Position numbers and translations under genes: made by a program. Below the pieces are notes generated by a model. The model did no database searches. It saw only the letters and a program-made list of their open reading frames with translations, and was not told the origin of the DNA. Positions 48,159 to 60,744 of a DNA stretch of 64,000 bases are shown here, piece after piece (positions within the stretch are counted from its first letter, which is position 1; each line of letters begins with the position of its first letter). This stretch comes from Isoetes taiwanensis (Eukaryota > Streptophyta > Lycopodiopsida > Isoetales > Isoetaceae), in assembly GCA_021234155.1 (NCBI GenBank), contig JAJEKV010000004.1:11906109-11970108 (forward strand), in the 5' to 3' direction.

Positions 48159-49483
48159 ACCGTTACATCCCCATGGTAACGCCTTTGTCTGGCTCGGACC
48201 ATCTGTGATGGCCGAGTGTTCGGGTGAAGGGCACGGAGGTGTCATTTGTCCCAAGCCTTCTATGGAATATCCTATATGATGGAAATATACATACATGAGC
48301 ACTAGCAACAATACACATAAATAATTTGCCACCATGAAGGGTGGCCCGCCCATCCATCATCCATACAAACAACAATATAATACTAACAGAACATAATAGA
48401 ATGCATCATAAATTACCCTGGGCTCAGACTCAAGGGGGTCAACTGACGGTCAGGGTCTCCGGAGTCCGGATAACAACAAACGGAATCATGACAATGGCAT
48501 TGGCTGGCATAGAACAATGGCTAAGGTAGTCTCATGGAATTACCCTATGAGACTACTCCAGGTTGCATCTCCTTGGTCCGATGAGGCAGGAATGGGACAA
48601 GTCCCTTCGCCGACCTGGCTAGAGGATTGTGGCACCACTGCTGTCACGCATCCATACTCGACTTGACCCCCCAAAATGCATAGAACGAGCTCAACCATAC
48701 CTACCGAGCCCAGGACGTCCATCTGGATGGTGCCTGCGACCCAGGGGTTGTCAGACCTATACCCGGCCACCCGCGATGACTGACTATAAGCCTAGCATAC
48801 TAAGGTAACCTTACAATCAACAAGGTTCCACATCCATATCACCATGGTGTCCACTATCTGATGCTCAATCACATCATAACCTCCATAGCCAGGTGGGTTC
48901 TTGTGCACAAGCCACATTTATTGGGATTTATGGGATTCTAGCTAGCCTTTTGGTCTCTACCATCCCTTATTCCGCAAGCACAAGAGGTGCAGCAAGGAAC
49001 TACCATACATCATAAATCCGTTCATGACTTCGAATAGAGCATCAATAAGAGATTAATCATCCATCTAAACACGCAAAGGTTATTTGATAACTAGAATCTC
49101 AAGCTAACTATACTAACTGGTATCTTGGCTAGATCTACTATCTCTCGGGTTCTCCATGCTCCTTTGGTCGAGTAGGCTCCTTCTCCTTTCCAAATTGCCT
49201 CCAAATTGATTTTGGGCAATTGACGGTGAAGCCCCAATTTGATTAGGCCAAAACTAGCAAGTTCATGAAAGCCAATCGATTTGACCCAAGTGGCACTTGC
49301 TAATTAACCTAATTAATTAGCATAATTTAGTTATTGATTAACTAATCTTGCATAATTAGCTTATTTAATTAATGTCAATTTATCATGGCTAAATTTAGCC
49401 CTTTTGATTTATATTATAAATGGTCCCCATGGTGACATGTCATGTATTTGTACGTACAACATATAAGTATGTGGAACGTCACA
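48159..49483 (-). repeat. LTR-like repeat, copy Y
   Basis: On the minus strand it begins TGTGACGTTCCACATAC at 49483. It is preceded there by the polypurine tract GGTGGGGAGAA (49494-49484), as expected for a 3' LTR. Its 3' end is cut where copy X is joined head to tail. Confidence 0.82.
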
Positions 49484-51044
49484 TTCTCCCCACCTAGAAA
49501 ATAATGTTGTCATGAGTATCAAGACTATTTTTGCTCTTGGGTAACACATCACATTCTACAAGGTAAAGTCTCCCCTCCTTTAAGAGGTGTCGTGAGATTA
49601 AGAGTCGCACAAAAGTTGTCATTTTCAAAGTGATCAAATTTGAAATGACTTGTAATGTGCAATTCAGAATTCTGAGAGAATTGTTGAACGAGAACATGAA
49701 CTAAAGGAATGGTGGAATTATCTTGGGACCTTATTAAAATTTAGGCACACTATGCAATTCCAACCTAGAGTTGGACGCTATTATTTTGGCAAGCCAGTGG
49801 TTCAACCACATCATAATTGCACATAGGCAGTGTGTTACACTTTAATTAAATTAAAGCAAGACGTACCATATATACATACAATATACAATTTGGTGGAGTA
49901 ATCTATGGAGCAACACGGGGAGAAAAAGACAAGTGAAGTCCAGACTTACCATTGAAGGGTTTGGAGTATGTCTGGAATGTGCGGACAACATACAATCAGC
50001 TGAATACAGAGGTCGGATGTTGTAGTTGGCATTTAAAATAAATGGCAACAGATAACAAAATAAGGTTCAAAATGGTGGGGTTAAATGGTACTATAGTACA
50101 GTGCCTAGATGGGTGGCGAATAAGAGTTAGGTGCTAGATGCTCAAATGTGTCTTGCATAGACACCGAAGGGTAAACATCAAACATGGTCCTCGGTTCGGT
50201 CATATATAATTGAACAGAATGGATTACACGGAGTCGTAATCTAGAACACATAGGGCTAAAACATCAATATAAGTCATGGTATCTGGAAAAACAAAAAAAT
50301 TTGCCCAAATTATACCAAACATGGATATTTAGGAAGGATTACAAAACAAAGGTAGATGCTCAAATGTGTCTTGCATAGACATCGAAGGCTAAACATCAAG
50401 CATGGTCCTCGGTTGGGTCATATATAGTTGAACAGAATGGATTACACAGAGTCGTAATTTAGAACACATAGGGCTAGAATGTCAATATAAGTCGTGGTAT
50501 TTGGAAAAAAAATAATTGCCCAGATTATACCAAACGTGGATATTTAGGAAGGATTACAAAACAAAGGTAGATGTCCTAATGACTCTAGGTAACTTACAAG
50601 TCTCAAGAAGGCACTGTCTAAAATAGGACATGACTATGGCTTATATGAGTATGGCAAGTCATTTGTAATGCCACAACAATGCCATAACATCATTATGGAA
50701 CAACCTAATAACTAACAGTTCTAAGATCTATGATGATGTTAAATCATAAACCCCAATGAGATGCGGTGAAAAGACATAGGGGAATTTGAAAGCAACCTTG
50801 GAACATAGACTGTTATATCATAAGACAACAAGAGGGTTAAAGAATATTTGAAGGGTGAAATTGTATGATGTCCTACGGAATAAGAATTTGTATATGTTGT
50901 ATCAAGTGTGCAATTGTTGAGTAATGTTGGAATTAATAAGCAACACCATTCAAGGGTCAGGGTAAAGGGCATCGACCATAGGTGTAGAGAACATACTAAA
51001 GAAGAAGAAAAGAATGAAAGACCACTATTCATTATGTAAGGCAT
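49484..51044 (-). mobile_element. Internal remnant between LTR-like copies Y and W
   Basis: About 1.56 kb with no gag or pol motif. It ends (minus strand) in the polypurine tract before copy Y. It includes a 218-bp tandem duplication (units 50135-50352 and 50353-50570). Probably the 3' untranslated part of a retrotransposon left after deletion of the coding region. Confidence 0.6.
50135..50570. repeat. 218-bp tandem duplication
   Basis: Both units start TAGATGCTCAAATGTGTCTT and end AACAAAGG. They differ at roughly a dozen positions by eye. Confidence 0.88.
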
Positions 51045-52043
51045 AAACATGCTATGGCGTGATTGTAGCTTCCGGAGACGCAATCCTATGGAATCACTCT
51101 ATGAGGCTACTCCGGGTTACATCTTCCCGGTCCGATGAGGCCGGTCAGAGAGGCATCCCCTCCCCGAGCATGATGGATCCCTGGGTGTGCTAGAGAACAC
51201 GTGCCACATCAATGACCCCCGCATCCGTACCCGACTTACTCCCCTAAATCTAAAGGCCGGCTCACCTACCCATTCGAGTCCATGGCGTCCCTATGGGCAC
51301 GTTACCTGCAACCCAGGGAGTGTCAGACCTATACCCGACCCTCTCAATGACCGGCTATAAGTTTAGCATAATGTAGGAGTCCTGTAGCCGCGCTAGGCAA
51401 GACCCCACCCCCGATTCACCATCATACTCGTTATTTGGTATTGAATCATATCATAATATCCACAGCCAGGTGGGCTCTTGTGCACAGGCCGTAATTACTG
51501 GGATTTAAAGGGATCTAACTAGGTAGCTTTTAGGTCTCTACCCCCCCTTAATTCCATACAACACAGGAGGAACAGAAAGAGAGAGCAATCATCTTCAAAG
51601 CATCTATCATCCTTCTCAAATGAATTATAGAATAGATTCTATTCATTCATCTACTCATACAAGGGTTAGCAGAGCACAAATTAGGCTAAAACTAACTAGT
51701 ATCCGGGCTAGAGTCCGTATCGCGAAGAACATCCATAGAACAGGTCAGGTTTCAGGTTGCAGCGGCTCCTTCCTTCCTCAACTCTTCCCAAACTCGAATT
51801 TGGGCCAGAATTGGGCTGGGAGCTCAATTTGCCATCCAGAAATGGCAAGCTGCTTCTGGCCAATCGAATTAGGCCAAGTGACGCTCTCTAATTAGCCTAT
51901 TTTAGTAATTAGTACCATTACTTAGTATAATTGGGTTAGGTTAATTACAATAAACCTTTTTAGGTTAGTCCCCAATGGTCCCAATACCTTGGTGACGTGT
52001 CACGTAGTTATACGTATAACGTATAATTACACGAAACGTCACA
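51045..52043 (-). repeat. LTR-like repeat, copy W (3' part missing)
   Basis: On the minus strand it begins TGTGACGTTTCGTG at 52043 and matches copy Y in order to about 51050. The last 50 bp before 52043 form an imperfect inverted repeat (GGTGACGTGTCACG ... CACGAAACGTCACA). It is more diverged from X and Y than they are from each other. Confidence 0.75.
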
Positions 52044-52200
52044 GATAGATAGATGTTTAACGTCCACGAGAAGCTCAGAGGCTTATGGAGCAGAGTATAA
52101 TGCAAAGGGATGGAGCCCAAACTAAAGCTTAGGACAAAGCCCCATTATAGGAACAAGAAGAACTAGTTATAGTGCCCGGCGTTGCCGAGCTTTAGTAGTG
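52044..52200 (-). mobile_element. LINE/SINE 3' end with (ATCT)n tail
   Basis: On the minus strand it ends CTCGTGGACGTTAAACATCTATCTATC and directly abuts the LTR start at 52043. Upstream (about 52200-52085) is the probable 3' UTR. It shares GACGTTAAA plus a tetranucleotide tail with the SINE at 40651. Confidence 0.6.
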
Positions 52201-53234
52201 ATTTGGAGGGGGTAATAAATATGTGAAGCATCTTTCAGTATCTAGCTACGATGTATGATGTCAGGAATGGCGTGTAGTTACCAGTGGAAGTGTTCATTTG
52301 GTTGCTTTGTTGCTAGAGAGACATGACGATGAATGCAAGTATTATATGGAAGTGTCTATTTTATTGTGGTGTTGTTAGGGAGACATGACTATGTATCTGA
52401 AATATTGAGATATTGTGGAAGGACAAAATGTTATTGTTTTAACATTTAAAAAGTTAAAGTTGAATTGAACTTGTTGGGAGAGCGAGATGCATTTCAACTT
52501 TGAATCATTGCACATGTTTAACACGATCTTAATGGCATCTTGTTACAGAAGAAGTTTGTTTCGTTGCATTGTTGCTAGGGAGAGAGGACTATAAATCTAA
52601 ACTATTGTGGGAGAGATAAAGTGCTATGAATGTTTAAAGTCTTAAAATGTTAAATTGAATTGGACTTATGGGAGGGGGAGGATGCATTTCGACTTTGAAC
52701 CATTGCCAATATTTAATGTGGTGTATATGGATTCGTAGTTATTATTATACGACATGATAGAAAGTAGCTGAAGGAGACGTGCAGTTAACCTAGGCATAGG
52801 TCCAAAAGTTATTACATTGCATGTAATGTCGGTTGTATTGAGATGGCATTTTCATTTAGGAAATGCAAAACAACCATGTTCTATGTGTTGAGCCTAATCA
52901 TTGTGCATATATTGCTGCAAGTAAACTATGTTCCATTCTTTGTGTTCTATACACATAGGAACCAATGAATATATTCCATAAGCATCATCTGCTTAGAGTA
53001 TTCCAGACGTTTGCATAAATAAGGAATTGTGAAGTCCATTTACTTGTCTGTTTTGTCTCCTTTTAGCAGCAAATGGCATACATTTACGACTATAAGTTAG
53101 GATGAGCAGCTCAACATAGTTGGTCATTGCTAGCTAATACCAAATGGCATAAGCTCAAAGATAGCTAAATTCATATTGATGCCCAAGGTTGTCTAGACTA
53201 TTTAATGCTTGGGAGGATTGCTTTAAGTATATGC
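52201..53234. other. Non-coding stretch with a diverged duplication
   Basis: A block GTTGTTAGGGAGACATGACTA ... GATGCATTTCAACTTTGAA at about 52368-52508 recurs, diverged, at about 52571-52708. A shorter related piece lies near 52305. No gene was recognised. Confidence 0.5.
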
Positions 53235-53350
53235 AATATTATTATTATTATTACTACTACTATTACTATTACTATTACTATTACTATTACTATTACTATT
53301 ACTATTACTATTACTATTACTATTACTATTACTATTACTATTATTATTAT
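53235..53350. repeat. (TTACTA)n microsatellite
   Basis: About 115 bp of ATTACT hexamers with some ATT triplets. On the minus strand it follows the LINE end and is best read as its tail. Confidence 0.9.
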
Positions 53351-53401
53351 GTCTATTGCTCACTTGGGCCTCGAGAGGCCATGGAGCACATGAACAACTG
53401 T

Positions 53402-53713
53402 TTACAATTCTAGCATCAAGGCACGGTGTGCATCCACCGCCCTTATATAAGGACCTAATGCCATTGGTGGTAACAGTAACAAAGAATAAATGTCTACTGC
53501 CTGTATCCCAAAGTTTTGTCTAATATGTGCATATTCAGAGCATATTAAGAAAACATGGCGCTCATCTTCAACCTGTCGTGCTCTGCACAATTTACATGTA
53601 TGATCTTCCACTAGAATTTTTGCCCATCTGCCAATTTCAATTTCCAGCCTGTGTGACCCTGTCCTGTATCTGGCAATAAGTCTCCTTTGTATCTTAGATA
53701 TATTCGCCTTCAT
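53402..53713 (-). pseudogene. LINE ORF2 C-terminal fragment (zinc-knuckle region)
   Basis: The minus-strand frame reads IARYRTGSHRLEIEIGRWAK, then CKLCRARQVEDERHVFLICS and EYAHIR. This is the CxxC ... ExxHxxxxC region after the RT domain of plant LINEs. It stops at LMLEL, about 50 bp before the microsatellite tail. Upstream (53714-54000 on the minus strand) only broken frames continue. RT and endonuclease domains are absent, so this is a 5'-truncated insertion. Confidence 0.85.
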
Positions 53714-54020
53714 AACACATTATGGAACAATGTAAGTGTGCAATGACACGATGAGAAAATTCATTGTAGCTTGCTTGTATCGAGTCCTCCTACCCAAGAT
53801 ACAACTCCTACATAGTCTGAAGACATAGATTGTTAGAATACTTCTCTTTAATGGCAAGCACAACCAGCTCTTATGGAGTACCAAATGTGCTACGACCTAG
53901 AAAAGTCTCATAGAAAAGTTGTTCTAAACTCAAACTTCCATTTACTTATCATGTTGTAGAAATGTATGTCTTTTCATGTTATAAACTGCAATTACATCAT
54001 GTAACATGCATTTTATATAA

Positions 54021-54200
54021 AAGAATAGAATAGAATAGAATAGAATAGAATAGAATAGAATAGAATAGAATAGAATAGAATAGAATAGAATAGAATAGAA
54101 TAGAATAGTTTTTTTAATGTCCACGGAGACCAATAGGTCATGGGACCCAAACAATGGGCTAGTACAATCATTACTACTAGGATTAAAAAACCCCTGCCTC
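54021..54200 (-). mobile_element. Retroposon 3' end with (ATTCT)n tail
   Basis: About 17 AGAAT units (54023-54107). On the minus strand they follow GGGTCCCATGACCTATTGGT, then CTCCGTGGACATTAAAAAAA. The same 3' end occurs at 45968-46050. Confidence 0.75.
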
Positions 54201-54282
54201 GAAAGGTTTTCAAGGGAAAAACCTTTGCAGTAATGATGATACTATACAAGCTTAGATAATGACTACTGAGGGCAACATTCCA

Positions 54283-54418
54283 TGCCCATAATAGCGCCTG
54301 CAGAAAAGAAGGCTTTTAAGGACATAAAATTAGGAACAAAAACTCAAATGTTGCCCATAACAGTGCCTGCAGAAAAGAAGGCTTTTAAGGACATAAAATT
54401 AGGAACAAAAAACTCAAA
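54283..54418. repeat. 70-bp tandem duplication
   Basis: Units start at 54283 and 54353 with GCCCATAA(T/C)AG(C/T)GCCTGC and are otherwise almost identical. They lie in the presumed body of the retroposon whose tail is at 54021. Confidence 0.88.
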
Positions 54419-54419
54419 G

Positions 54420-57199
54420 GACTATTCAATGAAGAAAAGGTACAACAGATTAATGAAGAGATAGATAGATTAAAGACAACAATCATATAAAATGCATTTA
54501 ATACAAATGAGAAGGCTAGCATTCCATGCCAGCTTCCAAGTTTTTTTTTTTTTCCAAGTTTATTAACATAGTTGAATATGGAAGGATAAACTGGTGTAAT
54601 ATTGTGTAATTGCTCAAATGGAAGGCACAACAACAATCTGATCTTTGTCGTTGGGGCCATGCTATTGTAGCTCAGTTAGTGCATAGTATTAGAACAGACT
54701 GAAAATCCACAACTCTTTTTTGCATCACCATATTTACGCCCTTCTTATCATATGTACCAGTCCCAGCTCCTCTTTGCACCAGCATATTTAGGCCCTGCTT
54801 ATCATATGTAGCAGTGCCATTCTATAATCTAACTGAGGACATGAGACAAAGCTTCTAGACGTATTAGCTAGGTGGCTCAGCTGTATGAGGAAATAAAGTG
54901 CAAAAACATACTTCTGGAGTCGCTGTGCATATATGAACTATATTATTTTGGAAAATAAAGAGCTACAACATAAATTTAAGAACATGAAAGCCATCCATGT
55001 CGTCGGAGTTCGAATCTGTAGTGTAGAGCTTTGCATGAGGACCTAGGTCTTGAGGCAGGACATAATGCAACGGCCATGGCAGAACATACATCAGTGTGTA
55101 TTGTCGGAGTACTCTTGAAGCAAAGGATGAAAGATTGCCTCCTTGTCTTATGCATTTCATAGGATTATATTAATGTTGCCAAATTTAAATTATTTCATAA
55201 GTAAAATGGAATTAATAACTACCTAAGCGCCTAAGTCAAACGAAATCTGGGGACGAAGCCTCGTCATAGAACATGGCAGAAATTTAAAAAATAAAAACAA
55301 AACACAAAACCCCATGACGTGGGGAAGCAAGTAAAAGTATCCCAACCAGGGGTTTGAAGGCCACTGGTCAAGAATAAGTGCTGAGCCCCCCCTCCCCCCC
55401 GGATATACTGCATATTTTGTTTGGAGCCTCGCTTCTCGAATTTTGCATAACTCGTCACTCGCCGGGTTAACAAACTGGGGAGAGGTTCTCTTGCATTTGA
55501 GGTGGCTCCTATGCTTTAATATATGCAGCCTATCACGAGATGCTGAAAAATGCACCAAAATATGGCACGACCGATTGGATCGGTGAGCACCTATTGCTCA
55601 CGTGGTAATGGGCTTCAAATATGCATGATATCTGTAAAAAAATGTGCCGCTGCATCGGTATTTGAACCAAAAGCTGTTTGTTGGATCCCCATTAGACATA
55701 AATTCAAGTGGTGATCCTGCTTAGGTGGTCTAAACCTGGGCTCCATGTGCTATGAAGCTGTGTGCTATCTAAAGCTATTACTGTTGGCTCATGTGTATGC
55801 CCCCGCGCTACTTCATGCATTGGAACATCCAAATCCACATGTGGCTGTGTCTCAACTATTGCCTAATTTGTACCATGGCGGATAGATATTAAAAAGTTAA
55901 GCTTGAGTAGATAGAGTACGTATTGTCTAAATGGCTGATAATAGGTCATGTCCTGCTATATCAACACGATTAAATTTCAAAACATTTCGGATTTGTCAAA
56001 AAGGGCTGGATTTGCTCACAAGTATTCGACATCATCTTGGATGGCCGGATTTTTAGTTAAGAACCCTATTAAGCCAAAAGGGATGATAATTCGAAACCCA
56101 TAGAAGGATTATAGAAGATTTGCAGAGATATTTTCAGAAGTTCGGCCTTCGATAAAGGCCAATACATTATAAAAGATTATAAGACACTTGTAGAAAAGAT
56201 ATTAGGATTTACTTCATAGCCTAATCTGTAGTTGCAGATGGAGTACTCCTTTGCAAGCCTACATTAGATATCAGAATCCATATTACTATACAAATTATTC
56301 CTCTAAAAAACCTAGAGAAGATAGCCCAATTCTCAGAAGTGGATTGAACCAAAGAATGCCTAAACCTAGTTGGGTGGATTGTAGTGTTCGCAAGCCTAAA
56401 CCTAGTTGGGTGGATTGAATTTCTGCCATTCGAGCCAATTTACATGATATTATAATTGCGTCTTTATCTCATTGAATTCTTTGAGTTTGTAGAAAAAGGA
56501 AAAACTCATATCAGTTCACCGATTATTCCTCTTATGCATGCTAGAACATCTAATGGTAATGCTCAAACTTGACCATATGAGATATACATACCGCAGGTGG
56601 GCTTCACTTGAGAACCGAAATAGGTTCAAGGCCTATAGACTAGGAGCATACTACTCAAATGCATCTATTAATATCAGGCCAGGGATCCACTATAAGGGTA
56701 ACCTATGCATGCATGACGAATCAAGCATAATATATTGCATGCATTCAATAATAAGAGAGAAACACACTACATGCCTTAGACTCTTGAACAAATTCATCTG
56801 TATTTCAATTATTACACCTGTGGTTTAGCTGAATTAGTACGAAGAAATGTTATGAATGTATATATAGGGAATGGTGTCTTGGACACCATTTCAGATAAGA
56901 GAAAGCCCTCTAGGCTTGACTCTAAAAGGAAATCCTGTCGACCTGTGGAATGGGAAGGTGGGGTTAACCTTTAGGAATCAAGCCTAGAGGGGCTTTTACT
57001 CAACATAAAGGACGGCTGGGCCCATTCCAGCGCAACAGCCAACATTAAGAAAAGCGGATAAAAAGAATAGAACTGTGAGTAAGCAACATAGAACGTCGTC
57101 CAAAATTTAGTAAAAGTGTAGGAGACTTGGTATCTTGTTTTTCGGGTTTCAAACTGGTACACATGCCGCGATTTAATTGACGGGAAAGGCCCAACTATC
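54420..57199. other. Non-coding stretch
   Basis: No gene was recognised over 2.8 kb. GCCTAAACCTAGTTGGGTGG is repeated at 56358 and 56394. A 15-bp inverted motif GGTGTCTTGGACACC lies at about 56873-56887. Short ORFs have no domain. Confidence 0.5.
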
Positions 57200-57600
57200 C
57201 TTTACATCACATAGAGAGGGGCCCCGAGATCGACGGTAGCTGGGGGTGTTTTGGAATGGCAAAATAGTGGAGCAGACACTATTCTCCTACAAAATAGAAA
57301 TAGGGGAGCGGTTTTGGTTTTTCGTAGATTTCGAGCCGTATTTGCTCGAAGACTTGCACTTTGAAGAACTGTGAGATCTGCACTTCGTCGAATCTGCATT
57401 TGCTCCAACTAGCTTCTTGAATTTGCTCGGATCTGTGTTTGCTCGAACTGGCTTCGTGTCTTTGCTCAGATTTGCATTTGCCCGAAGAACTCCTCTACAG
57501 TGGTTTACCTTGAGAATCCTACAAAAAACTGGAGAATCGGTAGCGTAGAATGGGGGCACCGTATTCCATTTCGAGGGTCAAGGCTGCCATGTGGCACCAC
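57200..57600 (-). repeat. Inverted, diverged copy of 7081-7530
   Basis: Read on the minus strand, blocks ATGGCAGCC, GGAAT, TCTCCAG.TTTTTT, TTTCTATTTTGTA, GTGTCTGCTCCAC.ATT and CCAGCT follow the order in 7081-7530. The middle (57340-57490) contains degenerate TTTGCTCGAA(C/G) repeats of about 24 bp. Confidence 0.5.
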
Positions 57601-58519
57601 ATAAAAGCAACTTGATTTGCGTTCTGCCCCCTAATCCAGTAGCATTGCGCCACGTGGCACATTTCTTTCCCTGAAACCCTACCCTATTCAACAGCGAGGA
57701 ACTGCGGCGTTCCCTTTCTTCCAATTGCTACCCAATCAGCGATTGCTTGCATTTACTTTGCATTCGCAAGGATTTACCACTCATTCAGACAAATCTACCT
57801 CTCATTCTGAAGATTTTAACTGTCATTTTAAAAACTTTACCTCTCTCATTCTGGACCTCCAAGAAATTTTGACTGCTACAGAACGCAACCCAAGTTGCTT
57901 CCATGTAAAAGGAATGTCTCTCTGCTTCACATTCCCTATGTGTCAACAATGCCTGTCGGCGTCGGCATTGTTTCCACATAAACATTCTCTTATACGTAAA
58001 TGCACACCAGCCCAAAAACGCGACCCCCTATTTCTATCTTTGAAAAGTGTACACGAGGTATTCGAGTCCAAGAAAGGTTCATGAGCAAATAGAACATCAG
58101 TAAGGAAATTAATGCGGCCACTATATTTATCTGTTCATTTTAATGAACAAGCTAATTAACGAAAACTTGAAACGACAGCTCAGATCTAGAACGCATGCGA
58201 AGGATACGAGGAACGATCCGAGCCGTCGAATTGCAGCGATTGAAAAACAAAGGGCAGCCGCAAAGTTCCGTACACGGCATTTTTTCGAAAGAAAGAGTAC
58301 ATTGAATGAACTTGGTCCCTACGGCTATGGCGTCGCGGCTCTTGCCTCTTGCGACCCCTGCCCTTTTCAATTGCAGCACCGCGTTCCCTTTCCTTCCGTA
58401 GTCGCCGCCCTGCTCGCCATAACTCGTGCACCCGAATTTGACGCATCTCGTATTTTTTTTTCCCTTTCCTTCCTTCCGGAAACAGCCTTTCCGCCGGCCT
58501 TTTACCCTGCCTTTTCTCC
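57601..58519. other. Upstream region of the R3H gene
   Basis: Open frames here (57725-58084, 58143-58631) are not recognised and the second overlaps the presumed core promoter. Nothing else was identified. Confidence 0.4.
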
Positions 58520-58520
58520 C

Positions 58521-58633
58521 CATATATTTAAGCCCCTTCATTCTCAGCTCTCGTGTTCTTCTCGGATTTTATTCTCGTGGGTTTTCTTTGTAGAATCGGT
58601 TTGGAAGTTGAAGATTTTGTTTTGGGGGTGAGT
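58521..58633 (+). promoter_or_regulatory. TATA box and 5'UTR donor of the R3H gene
   Basis: CATATATTTAAG at 58521-58532 is a good TATA box and would place transcription start near 58555. GTGAGT at 58628-58633 is a likely donor of a 5'UTR intron whose acceptor would lie before 58800. Confidence 0.55.
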
Positions 58634-58816
58634 ATACATCCTAAATTCTTTGCTCTTCTGTCGTTTGAGCATTACCCATAAAGCTTTTGGTGTCCCATAC
58701 ATTATTTTTACTGATAGCAGAGGTTTTTCAGAGGGATTTCTTCCAGCTCCTTAGTTTCCGTATATCTACTGGGCATGGAGAAACTGGTTGTGGGTTCTTA
58801 AGTGGGTTCTTAAAAA

Positions 58817-60744
58817 ATGGAGGTCCCAGGCGTGGGAGGCGATGACGCCATCCCAGAATCCTGGGAGATGGCAGATTTAGAGTTGAGTATGAAGAAGCTT
58901 ATGCCTACGGGGTCACGTTGTGCAGAGAATGGGTCTCCATCTGAGGCAATGTTTAGATCGGATGAAGGGGGAAATAGTCTTAAATCTGGTGACCTCAATG
59001 CTGCTATTCTTCAAGTAGACGAGTTTTTGAGGGAAGCGCTTCAGAATCCTAGAGACCGCCTTAATAGTAAGTGCCTAATCTCTCGTGTTACGATGTTCGT
59101 GTATTTTTAAGTGTTAGTTGTCTAGGTTAAGTTTTGACTTGCTTTAACATATTCTATCAACAGTTTTAAGGTTGGAGAGAGAAGTTGAAAGGTTTCTTAG
59201 AAATCCAAAGCAGCAGCAACTTGAGTTTCAACCTATGCCTTCTTCATATCTGAGACTTGCTGCACACCGTGTTGCACAGCACTACTTTTTACAGTCCAGT
59301 GTAGTGGATTGCAATTCTGCTGAAACATGTAGGATTGTTGCTCGAAAAACTGGGGAGATGAAATATCCTGCTATACGTTTAGCTGACATTCCAGTCTCGT
59401 CACAAGAAAATGCAAGGTGTAGCTTTTCTATTAAGCAGAGGAATTCATATGGTTCTATGACACTTGAAGGCATTTCTTCAAAGCCTGGAAGCGCACATGC
59501 TAATCGGCCAAAAACTGTAGAGGAGAGAAATGAAGAGTACAATAAAGCTCGTGCGCGAATTTTTAGTAATGATCCAGGAAGCAAACAGCTTGAAGATTTT
59601 GTAGTTCTAGAAGATTTGGGGCAGAAGGATTTGTTTTTGTCAGAAGTCAATAAAGGTAGGTTAGAAGAGAATCGGAAGGACTTGAAGGATTACAAGCATA
59701 CCACAACGAGCACGGTGGCCTCTAAGAAGGATTCAGAAAATGTAATTGCAAAAAGGACAGAGTCTGTAAATAAATTGAAGCAAAACCAGAAAGTTGCCAT
59801 TATTCGAGATCGAGAGAAAGAGAAGCGTGATCCTGATTATGATCGAAATTATGACAGGTAAATAATTAGATTTTACTAGTCACAGTAATTGATATATAAG
59901 TCAGAAACTGTGAAACTGATGCTTGATTATGTAATTGCAGGTATTCTCAACGCTTTGATCCTGGCTTCGGTGTTGTCCAGGGGCCATTTGGTTTACAAGC
60001 TAGGTATGCCCCAGTAGTCAATTATAATACAGAGTTCCCTCAGCTTGGATGCCCTAGGGGACCATTGCCAGCACATCTTCCTATGCAGCAACAAATGCAT
60101 GCGTCTTGGGGTCACGGGGCATCAGCAAGTTTTCATGCACAAGATGCAATCATGGGTGCTTTTGGTGCTGGTCATGGCAATGGTGCATTTGGTGCTGGTC
60201 AGGGCAATCCACATCCTGCCATGACCATGTATATGCATGCTCCTCAATATCCATATCATGGGGCTCAAATTGCATATGCATATTCAACTGACCACCTGCA
60301 GCAATCTCAGGTAGATGCTCAGCTTATAGACTGACGATTGCTATGTGAAACTGGGTTTTTTGCAGAGCATTGAGTTGCTGATGAACTTTGTTATTATAAT
60401 TAGGTGTTAAAGGAATGAGCCAATCCTTAAATTGCTTTTCTGATCTTAGAACAGATGTCGGCCTTATTAAAAACAAAATAAGGGTTACGCTCGTTGTTGC
60501 TAACAGAAAAAAGTATTGAATTGTAGTAATATGTTTGTCGCCGTTTTTCAGAATCTTAAGCTATAATATAGCTTATGATGTGTTGTATGCCATATAATGT
60601 GATTTTGCAAACAAAACAGCATAAAGGAACCAATAACAACATAAAGTTGTCTGTATTCTGATGAGTATATTCTGAGTTGTGAGCAATTGCCAGCAGGTAT
60701 CGCAACAGTCTGAAGCCAGTTCTGCTCAGGCCCGGCACCAATAG
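58817..60744 (+). CDS. R3H-SUZ domain RNA-binding protein
   Basis: Exons 58817-59066, 59164-59857, 59941-60310 and 60697-60744 give 453 residues; all junctions are GT-AG and in frame. If the last intron is kept, translation ends at 60334 (445 residues, tail VDAQLID). The spliced end VSQQSEASSAQARHQ continues the Q/S-rich context and is preferred. The R3H domain (about 84-150) includes LEREVERFLRNPKQQQLEFQ and YLRLAAHRVAQHY, with the RxxxH core. The SUZ motif RPKTVEERNEEYNKARARIF (about 200-222) follows. The C-terminal part is rich in G, Q, H and Y (GAFGAGHGNGAFGAGQGN) and looks disordered. R3H and SUZ modules bind single-stranded nucleic acid; related plant proteins are thought to act on mRNA in the cytoplasm. 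The basic, charged linker at 255-310 may also bind RNA. Confidence 0.9.

Noticed and set aside
53189-53413. ORF with a long poly-tyrosine run
   Set aside because: It is only the translation of the TTACTA microsatellite.
54013-54249. ORF with repeated FYSILFYSIL
   Set aside because: Translation of the (AGAAT)n microsatellite on the minus strand.
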